This document shows, piece after piece, positions 35,885 to 42,305 of a stretch of DNA of 42,305 nucleotides. The stretch comes from Actinomycetes bacterium. GTDB lineage: Bacteria > Actinomycetota > Thermoleophilia > Miltoncostaeales > Miltoncostaeaceae. Both the position numbers and the translations under genes were made by a program. How positions within the stretch are numbered: the first letter of the stretch is position 1; every line of letters begins with the position of its first letter. The DNA lies in assembly GCA_024639225.1 (NCBI GenBank), contig JAHEIS010000005.1, positions 1 to 42,305 on the forward strand. Direction: 5' to 3'. The notes beneath the pieces were generated by a model. It searched no databases. It had not been told where the DNA came from and worked only from the letters and a program-made list of their open reading frames with translations.

Positions 35885-37143
35885 CCCTGGGACCGCCCCT
35901 TCGAGATCTGGTGGGCCATGCGGCTCTGGAGGCTGAACAGCTCGATGAACCCGGGCGACGCGTTCTGACTGAAGGTCGGGTCGGCATCGAAGGTCGCGAG
36001 GGCCTGGTCGTACAGACCGTTGGGCGAGGTGCGCTGCGACACGACAGCCGAGCCCTTGTAGAGGCGGACCGTCACCTCACCGTCGACCTTCTCGTTCGAG
36101 CGGTTCATGAAGGCGTTGAGGCTGTCGAGCAGCGGCTCGTACCACAGGCCCTCGTAGGCCAGCTGCGCCCACAGCAGGTCGAGCTCGGCCTTGAGAGCGT
36201 TCTCCCGACCCGTCATGACCAGCTTCTCGAGTTCCTTGTGCGCCGTCAGGATCACCTCGGCGGCGGGCACCTCGTAGATGTCGCGGACCTTCAGGCCCAC
36301 GACACGGTCCTCGATGTTGTCGAGGATGCCGACGCCGTTCCGACAGGCAGCGTCGGCGACCCGACCGATCAGCTCCACCGGCTCGAGCTCCTCGCCGTCC
36401 AGGCTGACCGGCAGACCCTCGCGGAAGCCGATGCGCAGCTCCTCCACGACGTCGGGGGCCCGGGTGGGAGGCGTCACGAGTTCGTAGACATCGTCCGGGG
36501 GTGCGTTGGCGGGATCCTCGATCACACCACCCTCGCTCGAGCGCCCCCAGAGGTTGTCGTCGATCGAGTAGGGACGGGCCACGGTCGTCGAGACCGGGAT
36601 CCCGTGCTCCTTCGCGTAGGCGATCTCCTCGTCGCGACCCATTCCCCACTCCCGGACCGGGGCGATCACTTTCAGCTCGGGAGCGAGCGTCGCGACGACC
36701 GCGTCGATCCTCACCTGGTCGTTCCCCTTGCCGGTACAGCCATGGGCGACCGTGTCCGCGCCATGCTCGCGAGCGACGTCACAGGCGATCTTCGCCAGCA
36801 ACGGGCGCCCGAGGGCGGTGAACAACGGGTAGCTACCCTGGTAGCGGGCGTTGGCCTTGATCGCGGGGGCCACGTAATCGCGCACGAACTCCTCGCGGGC
36901 ATCGACGACGAGGCTCGCCACGGCTCCGAGGTCGATGGCCTTCTGTTTCACCTCGTCGAAGTCGTCGTCGGGCTGTCCGAGATTGATGCACAGCGCGACG
37001 ACCTCAGCCTCATAGTGGTCCTGGATCCACTTCAGCATCACCGAGGTGTCCAGCCCGCCCGAGTAGAGCAGGACGACCTTGTGGACCTCATGCGGCTCGG
37101 CGAGGTAGTGGGCGGTGGCGGCGGGTGCGGAGAATTCTGTCAC
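35881..37143 (-). CDS. argG: Argininosuccinate synthase ArgG (420 aa)
   Basis: This enzyme joins citrulline and aspartate using ATP in arginine synthesis. The N-terminal ATP-binding VVLLYSGGLDTSVML, then YPLFTALGRPLLAK, HGCTGKGNDQVR, and SIDDNLWGRSSEGG are all standard. The GTG start at 37143 has no strong ribosome site and begins a short N-terminal extension before the conserved core (core begins near residue 20). The end overlaps the propeller gene by ATGA, an unusual neighbour; argH and other arg genes are not here. Confidence 0.95.
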   Translation of the reverse strand: MTEFSAPAATAHYLAEPHEVHKVVLLYSGGLDTSVMLKWIQDHYEAEVVALCINLGQPDDDFDEVKQKAIDLGAVASLVVDAREEFVRDYVAPAIKANARYQGSYPLFTALGRPLLAKIACDVAREHGADTVAHGCTGKGNDQVRIDAVVATLAPELKVIAPVREWGMGRDEEIAYAKEHGIPVSTTVARPYSIDDNLWGRSSEGGVIEDPANAPPDDVYELVTPPTRAPDVVEELRIGFREGLPVSLDGEELEPVELIGRVADAACRNGVGILDNIEDRVVGLKVRDIYEVPAAEVILTAHKELEKLVMTGRENALKAELDLLWAQLAYEGLWYEPLLDSLNAFMNRSNEKVDGEVTVRLYKGSAVVSQRTSPNGLYDQALATFDADPTFSQNASPGFIELFSLQSRMAHQISKGRSQG

Positions 37144-37320
37144 GGCTGATGTCGATCCCGGGTCGTTGGCGGCGCGGGACACGATACCCGCGGGCGGGCG
37201 CGAATGCGCCGGTCGGCGCCCCTGGCTCACCTCGCCGGCCCGTCCCGGCCGCCCGGGAAGACAACACCCGTGCGGGGGATTGGGAAAGGGCTCAGACGTG
37301 CCGATTACCCTGGTATCACC

Positions 37321-37767
37321 ATGCAGACACCAGGCCTTCTCCGCGCCTTCGCGATCCCCGCCGACGTCAGCGCCCTGGCCGGGGCACGGCGGGAGATGAC
37401 CGCCGCGCTCGACGCGATCGGCTGGGACGAACAGGAGGCCGGGCGCATCCTGCTCGCCGGTTCCGAGGCCGTGTCGAACGCGATCGAACACGGTTCGCCC
37501 GAGGCGGGCTCGGTGGAGATCGCCCTGGAAGCGACCGGCGATCAGCTCGTCGTGCGGGTCCGTGACCACGGGCGCCCTGGCAGCGCGACCCCGGTCGCAT
37601 GCGATGAGGAGCCGCCGTCGACGCACATCCGCGGGCGCGGCCTGCTCATCATGGAACGGCTCGCCGACTCGTTGGCATTCACCGCGTGCGATCCGGCCGG
37701 CACCGAGGTGGTGCTGGCCTTCACGCCGGTCAGCGCGATGCTCACCGCACCGCGCCAGGCGGCCTAG
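37321..37767 (+). CDS. RsbW-like HATPase_c_2 anti-sigma kinase (148 aa)
   Basis: A small GHKL-fold kinase. The N box is SEAVSNAIEHG (N53), the G1 box is VRDHGRPG (D82) and the G2 box is RGRGLLIMERLAD. Such proteins bind a sigma factor or phosphorylate an anti-sigma antagonist, but many actinobacterial homologues are orphans; no STAS or sigma gene is adjacent. The ATG has no ribosome site; a TACCCT at 37306-37311 lies nine bases upstream and may be a -10. Its stop is four bases from that of the convergent permease. Confidence 0.88.
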   Translation: MQTPGLLRAFAIPADVSALAGARREMTAALDAIGWDEQEAGRILLAGSEAVSNAIEHGSPEAGSVEIALEATGDQLVVRVRDHGRPGSATPVACDEEPPSTHIRGRGLLIMERLADSLAFTACDPAGTEVVLAFTPVSAMLTAPRQAA

Positions 37768-37771
37768 ACCC

Positions 37772-40360
37772 CTACTCGGTCGAGACCGCCTCGAGGACGT
37801 TCATCTTTCCCGCGCGACGCGCGGGAAAGATCGCCGCGATCACCCCGACCAGCGCGCTGAGAGCGACGAAGACCCCCAGGGAGATCCAGGGAATGGCCAG
37901 AACCTGGATGAACTCCTCGAGACGACTGATGATCACCCAGCCCAAGAGGGTCCCGATCACCACGCCGACGAGTCCGCCGAGGACCGCCACGAGGACGGAC
38001 TCCCACCGGATCATGCGGCTGACCTGGCGCCGGCCCATGCCGATCGCCCGCAACAACCCGATCTCACGCGTCCGCTCGAACACCGCGAGGGCGAGGGTGA
38101 TGATGATTCCGAACAGCGCGATGATGATGGCCAGCACGAGCATCGCGTAGATGATGACCAGGAGCTGGTTCAGCTGAGCCTCCTGATCGTCGCGGAACTC
38201 CTGATTGTTGAAGGAGTCCACCTGCGGGAAGTCGGCCGCGACCGCCTTGAAGGCCGCGTCCGCGATGGCGATGTCGACGCCGTCCGCCGCGCGTGCCAGG
38301 ACGATGTCATCTCCCTCGATCGGGATGTCCCGCGACAGTGTCGCGAGCGACACGAAATAGTCGCCCCAGGTGGTGTCGTCGTAAATCCCGACCACCGTCA
38401 GCGTGCGCAACGGGTTGGCGGCGGGACCGTCGTCGCCGAGCAGAACCACATCGATGGTGTCGCCGACCGAAAGATCTCGATCATCGGCTTCCGACTCCTG
38501 GACCATGATCCCGTCGTCGGCGAGCCCGTCGAATCCGCCGTCGACCAGCGCCGGGTCGTAGATGTCCTCGACGATCGCGGCATCGATGCCGACGACTTCG
38601 AAGGTGTCGACGGAGATCTCCTCTCCCGGGGCGGGGGGCTCCAGGGCGGCGCGGTCCTCGCCTCTCACCGCGTCGGCGAATCGCCAGCGCGCGACGGTGC
38701 CGATTTCCGGCGTCGCCTCCAGTCGGTCCGCGAGATCACCCGTGAACGTGTCGCCGGTGTCGGCGCGAAGTGAGATGAAATCAGCGCGGAAACGCTGGTC
38801 CAGCGTGTCGGTCAGCGACGCGTTCAGCGAGGTGGTGAAGATCGCGAAGAACGACACGAGCGCCACGCCGATGGTCAGAGCGGCGGCGGAGATCGCGGTG
38901 CGCCCCGGATTGCGGACGGCGTTCTCGCTTGCCAGCCGGCCGGACACGCCCGCCAGCCTCCGCGCCGGTGCCCCGATCACGGCCACGATCGGCCGCGCCA
39001 GGATCATGGTCAGAAAGGCGGAGCCGACGAAGATGATCAGCGCACCGAAGGCCAGGACGGTGATGCGCGGAGCGAGGCTGCCGAAATCACCCCAGAGGCC
39101 CCACGCGAGAATCGCGAGTCCGATGATCGGGAGACCGACTCCGAGGATGCGCCCCATGGTGGAGATCTCACCGTCCTCGGCCTGGCTGTCGCGCATCGCC
39201 TCCACCGGAGAGACGCGACTGGCGCGCCACGCCGGGACGAGCGCCGCGACCAGCGTCACGAGCATTCCGACGAGCAGGGCAGCGAGGACGGTGCGTGGCA
39301 GGAGCTGGACACCCGCCGCGGGGAGCTCGTTCCCGGTGGCTTTGAACAGCTGAAGCAGTCCGATGGCCACGAGGACTCCGGCGACGATGCCGGCGATCGA
39401 CGCCAGCAGTCCGACGATCAGCGCTTCGATCATGACCTGAAAGCGCACCTGCCAGCGCGAGGCGCCCATCGCCCGGAGCAGTGCCAGCTGCTTTGAGCGC
39501 TGAGCCACGATGATCAGGAACGTGTTGAAGATGACGAAGCTCGCCACCAGCAGCGCCACGGCCGCGAACCCGAGGAAGAAGTTGCGGAAGAAGCCGAGAT
39601 CGGACTGGATGCTGGCGATCGTGTCCTGGGTCGACTGGATGCCGGTGACCGCTTCGAGGTTGTCGGGGAGCACCTCCGCGATCCGCCGGGTGAGGACCTC
39701 TTGTGAGATACCGTCGTCGGCGCGCGCGGAGATCGTGTTGAACTGACCCGGCGAGTCGAGGATTTCCTGACTGGCTGTCGTCTCGAACAGGGCAAAGGTC
39801 GCGCCCTGGATCTCGGCCGCGAACTCCGCGGTGCCGACGAGGGTGAACTCGCGGGCGGCATCGGTCGGGGCGACCTCGATGGTGTCGCCGATCGTGAAGC
39901 CGGCGTCCTCCGCCGAGGCGACGTTGATGACGACCTCGTCCGGAGCCTCCGGCGGACGCCCGTCCACCATGCTGAACGCGTTGATCTCGGCATCGGTCGC
40001 CCAGTTCGCGCCGAACTGGGGCGGCCCGTTGCCGCCGAGGCCCTCACGGCTCTTGTCCAGGATCACGACCTGATCCTTGAAGACCGAGCCCTCAGCGGCG
40101 GCGACCCCGTCGATACCGCGGATCGTGACGAGGATGTCGTCGTCGAACAACGGCTGGTCGTCCGGTGTCGCCCCGACCACCTGCACGACCGCGTCCGTGC
40201 CGGCGCCGGCCTCAGTGAAGATATCGTCGAATGCTTTGTTGATCATGTCGCCGAGGACGAAGGCCCCGACGACGAAGGCGACGCCGAGCATGACGGCGAG
40301 CCCCGTGAGGATGCTGCGCCCGGGGTTGCCCCGCAGACTGCGGAGCGCCTGCTTGAGCAT
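37772..40360 (-). CDS. ABC transporter permease, MacB/FtsX type (862 aa)
   Basis: Two FtsX modules are present: each has a first helix, a large extracytoplasmic loop and three helices. The N-terminal RSLRGNPGRSILTGLAVMLGVAFVV and ENAVRNPGRTAISAAALTIGV are the matched starts of the two halves, and PARRAGKMNVLEAV is the usual end. Such permeases with a MacB-type ATPase move lipids, peptides or antibiotics, or act as sensors. The ATG overlaps the ATPase stop as TGATG. A perfect hairpin lies within the last codons. The substrate is unknown. Confidence 0.92.
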   Translation of the reverse strand: MLKQALRSLRGNPGRSILTGLAVMLGVAFVVGAFVLGDMINKAFDDIFTEAGAGTDAVVQVVGATPDDQPLFDDDILVTIRGIDGVAAAEGSVFKDQVVILDKSREGLGGNGPPQFGANWATDAEINAFSMVDGRPPEAPDEVVINVASAEDAGFTIGDTIEVAPTDAAREFTLVGTAEFAAEIQGATFALFETTASQEILDSPGQFNTISARADDGISQEVLTRRIAEVLPDNLEAVTGIQSTQDTIASIQSDLGFFRNFFLGFAAVALLVASFVIFNTFLIIVAQRSKQLALLRAMGASRWQVRFQVMIEALIVGLLASIAGIVAGVLVAIGLLQLFKATGNELPAAGVQLLPRTVLAALLVGMLVTLVAALVPAWRASRVSPVEAMRDSQAEDGEISTMGRILGVGLPIIGLAILAWGLWGDFGSLAPRITVLAFGALIIFVGSAFLTMILARPIVAVIGAPARRLAGVSGRLASENAVRNPGRTAISAAALTIGVALVSFFAIFTTSLNASLTDTLDQRFRADFISLRADTGDTFTGDLADRLEATPEIGTVARWRFADAVRGEDRAALEPPAPGEEISVDTFEVVGIDAAIVEDIYDPALVDGGFDGLADDGIMVQESEADDRDLSVGDTIDVVLLGDDGPAANPLRTLTVVGIYDDTTWGDYFVSLATLSRDIPIEGDDIVLARAADGVDIAIADAAFKAVAADFPQVDSFNNQEFRDDQEAQLNQLLVIIYAMLVLAIIIALFGIIITLALAVFERTREIGLLRAIGMGRRQVSRMIRWESVLVAVLGGLVGVVIGTLLGWVIISRLEEFIQVLAIPWISLGVFVALSALVGVIAAIFPARRAGKMNVLEAVSTE
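37803..37831. terminator. Perfect 13-bp hairpin inside the permease gene end
   Basis: ATCTTTCCCGCGC pairs with its exact complement across a three-base loop (GAC). It lies 36 bases after the stop of the plus-strand kinase gene, so it could end that transcript, while encoding the IFPARRAGK part of the permease. No U-run follows. Confidence 0.5.
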
Positions 40361-41106
40361 CAGGCGCCTCCCAGCTCTTTCATGGCGTCGAAGATGGCGC
40401 CGGCCTCGGGATCCTCGAGCTCGCGTACGACCTTGCCGTCGTTGAGGAAGATGACGCGATCGGCATGCGAGGCCGCGTTCGGGTCGTGGGTGACCATCAC
40501 AACCGTCTGGCCGTACTCCTTGGTGGCCGTCTGGAGGAACGCCAGCAGGGCCGAACCGGTCTCCGTGTCGAGCGCGCCGGTCGGTTCGTCCGCGAAGATG
40601 ATCTCAGGGCGACTGGCGAGCGCCCGGGCGGCGGCCGCCCTCTGCTGCTCACCGCCGGAGAGCTCCGACGGCCGGTGCGTCAGTCGATCGCCGAGACCGA
40701 CGGCGTCGACGACGGTGTTGAGCCACTCGCCATCGGCTTTGGCGCCGGCGATGTCCATCGGCAGCGTGATGTTCTCGCGGACGTTCAATGTCGGAACGAG
40801 GTTGTACGCCTGGAAGATGAAGCCGACTTTGTCGCGGCGCAGCTGGGTGAGGGCCCGATCATTGAGGCTGGTGATGTCCTGCCCCCCGAGGAACGCCTGG
40901 CCGTCGGTGAAGTGGTCCAGGCCCGCCATGCACTGCATCAGCGTGGACTTGCCCGATCCGGACGGGCCCATGATCGCGGTGAACTCCCGTGCGGGAAAGT
41001 CCATCGTGACCCCGTCGAGGGCGCGGACCTCCGCGTCGCCTTCGCCGTACACCTTCGTACCATCGACCACTCGGGCCGCAGGGCCCTCGCTTGCCGGGCT
41101 CGTCAT
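40360..41106 (-). CDS. ABC transporter ATPase, MacB/LolD type (248 aa)
   Basis: The Walker A is GPSGSGKST, the signature is LSGGEQQR, the Walker B is IIFADEPTGALD, and the switch His is in VMVTHDP. FIFQAYNLVPTLNVRENITLPM is typical of the LolD/MacB family. The ATG is preceded by GAGGACAGAG. It is the first gene of a two-gene unit with the permease and energises it. Confidence 0.95.
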   Translation of the reverse strand: MTSPASEGPAARVVDGTKVYGEGDAEVRALDGVTMDFPAREFTAIMGPSGSGKSTLMQCMAGLDHFTDGQAFLGGQDITSLNDRALTQLRRDKVGFIFQAYNLVPTLNVRENITLPMDIAGAKADGEWLNTVVDAVGLGDRLTHRPSELSGGEQQRAAAARALASRPEIIFADEPTGALDTETGSALLAFLQTATKEYGQTVVMVTHDPNAASHADRVIFLNDGKVVRELEDPEAGAIFDAMKELGGA

Positions 41107-41168
41107 CTCTGTCCTCCATCGCCTGGGACGATCGCGAACCGCGAACCGGGCTCGTCGATCCGGGAGAG

Positions 41169-41198
41169 AACCTACGGAAATTCCCGGCGCACCGGCAA
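41169..41198 (-). promoter_or_regulatory. Sigma70-type promoter of the ABC operon
   Basis: TTGCCG (41193-41198) and TAGGTT (41169-41174) are spaced by 18 bases on the minus strand, about 60 bases before the ATPase start. Confidence 0.5.
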
Positions 41199-41214
41199 TG
41201 GGGGCTGTCCCCCA
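41199..41214 (-). terminator. Small GC hairpin between glycosidase and ABC operon
   Basis: TGGGGG-CTGT-CCCCCA lies 30 bases after the minus-strand glycosidase stop, adjacent to the -35 of the next promoter. Confidence 0.4.
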
Positions 41215-41243
41215 ACCACCGGGGAGTCACCCGGGTCGATCCG

Positions 41244-42305
41244 CTAGTTGTTGCGATCCCAGTGCTGGGCGACCGCGTCGGCGACCTCATTCTCGACCGG
41301 CGTGTGGTTGCCCTGGCTCGGCCCGTTGAGGATGTCGAAGGCGTCGAGCCGGCGGGTCGCGGGCCAGGCAGGCCGCCATTCCCACAGCGCGGTGTTGAGG
41401 CCGGCGCGCTCGAACTCGGCGTGGAGATCCCGCAGGTAGCGGCCGCCCCCGGGCGCCCAGCGGGGCACCCCGTAGCGCGAGATCGCGACCGGGGCGTCGA
41501 GGCGCCTCGACTGCGCTGACAGCTCGCTCACCAACTCCGCCAGCCAGACCTCGTCGACCAGCTCACGGTCGCCGTCACCGTCGGCGTCGTAGCGCGCCGG
41601 ATACGCGGGGCCACTCCGCGGCTGCTGGCTGGTGAACGCCGCGGGCTCGTCCGCCTGGGCGACATAGACGATCCCCTCGCCCGGGACCTCGTCGATGAGG
41701 CTCATCCAGGCGATCCGACCGCCTCCCGGTCCGCTGACGAGAATCGGGGTGCCGCCATCGACGGCGCGGATCTCGCGCACGCTCGCTGAGTGGATCGCCT
41801 GCCACGTCTCCATCGCCTCGGGACTGCGGGCCTCCAGGGTTGCGGGAGTGTCGCCGGGGTAGGCCGTCTCGGGGTCAGGCGCGACCATCACCTCGTATCC
41901 GACGACGGCCGACTCGTCGGCGTAGCGGGCAGCGGTGTAGCGCCACATCGCGGCCCACGCGTCCTGGGCGGGCTCGCTGCGCCAGATCCGCCGGTTGATG
42001 AGCGCCTTCGGCACCTTGCGCGGGGGGCGCGAGCGTTCGAGCGACCATTCGCTGCGGCCCGGCCCGGACCGGATCCCGATGACCACCTTGAGCCCGGCGG
42101 CGGTCGCATGGGCGATGATCTGATCGAGGTTCGACTGCGCGCCGCGATCCAGCCCGAACGGGGCACGCTCCCGATACAGCCCGGGGTGGGAGATGTGGAC
42201 ATAGTTCGCGCCCGCTGCCTTCAGGCGGACGAGATCGTCGGCGATGATCGGCGGGCCGAAGGAGGTGTCACCGTATGACTCGCCGGCGTCGAGAGCCGCG
42301 TAGAC
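41244..42305 (-). CDS. GH5-like cellulase-family protein, 5' end outside the window
   Basis: The frame stays open from the stop at 41244 to the window edge (353 codons) and has no start here. The beginning contains GANYVHISHPGLYRERAPFG, then LDQIIAHATAAGLKVVIGIR and SGPGRSEW, the TIM-barrel strand pattern of GH5-type glycosidases. GYEVMVAPDP in the middle sits where the acid/base Glu is expected, and TALWEWRP near the end where the nucleophile Glu is expected. Any signal peptide would lie outside the window. Substrate is unknown. The assignment is by pattern. Confidence 0.72.
   Translation of the reverse strand, partial: VYAALDAGESYGDTSFGPPIIADDLVRLKAAGANYVHISHPGLYRERAPFGLDRGAQSNLDQIIAHATAAGLKVVIGIRSGPGRSEWSLERSRPPRKVPKALINRRIWRSEPAQDAWAAMWRYTAARYADESAVVGYEVMVAPDPETAYPGDTPATLEARSPEAMETWQAIHSASVREIRAVDGGTPILVSGPGGGRIAWMSLIDEVPGEGIVYVAQADEPAAFTSQQPRSGPAYPARYDADGDGDRELVDEVWLAELVSELSAQSRRLDAPVAISRYGVPRWAPGGGRYLRDLHAEFERAGLNTALWEWRPAWPATRRLDAFDILNGPSQGNHTPVENEVADAVAQHWDRNN

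Overview
The window is a gene-dense, very GC-rich chromosomal segment with high-GC codon use, many GTG and TTG starts, and many 1-8 bp stop/start overlaps. Gene content (class II FBPase, TalC-type transaldolase, secreted Ig-like and Spondin-domain proteins, MMPL transporter, HATPase anti-sigma kinase, RskA-like protein, family 5 uracil-DNA glycosylase) points to an actinobacterium. The secreted proteins and a System I cytochrome c maturation cluster fit Thermoleophilia/Solirubrobacterales-like lineages best, but that placement is inference. I found no tRNA, rRNA, CRISPR array, transposase, integrase or phage gene.

Layout. (1) 65-6301, minus: a housekeeping block running lysA-thrC-thrB-folP-like, then tal-glpX-small protein, mostly joined by overlapping stop and start codons. 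(2) 6300-9677: a small membrane protein, beta-carbonic anhydrase and a methyltransferase, then a divergent hydrolase-uracil-DNA glycosylase pair. (3) 9735-15546, minus: secreted proteins (Spondin-type, an 800-residue Ig-like protein) and two coupled M23 peptidases. (4) 15769-18514, minus: ccmE-ccmF-ccmI-like, cytochrome c maturation with a Cys-type CcmE. (5) 18853-22286: amino-acid exporter, YjbQ protein, flavin-type oxidase-fold protein, photolyase, small lipoprotein. (6) 22321-23700: a graveyard of gene fragments (nirS 3' part, a membrane-protein tail, a potassium-channel core). (7) 23703-29762, minus: a 964-residue TIG/PKD/OmpA protein with three copies of an unrecognised C-terminal repeat, an FAD oxidoreductase and an MMPL transporter. 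(8) 29994-34089: five uncharacterised genes, three plus and two minus, mostly membrane anchored. (9) 34299-37143, minus: argG translationally coupled to two beta-propeller-like proteins. (10) 37321-42305: an RsbW-like kinase, a MacB/FtsX-type ABC transporter and a GH5-like glycosidase cut by the window edge.

The strongest candidates for undescribed biology are the 29994-34089 block (a repeated DVF(D/S/A)ARIS-type motif array joined to a winged-helix-like region and a DUF7662-like domain; two paralogous membrane-anchored proteins with identical Cys-Cys spacing; a protein with three AW-x6-RL repeats), the NQRxSQAA repeat fused to an OmpA domain, and the propeller pair coupled to argG. All family calls were made by reading motifs; no database search was run.
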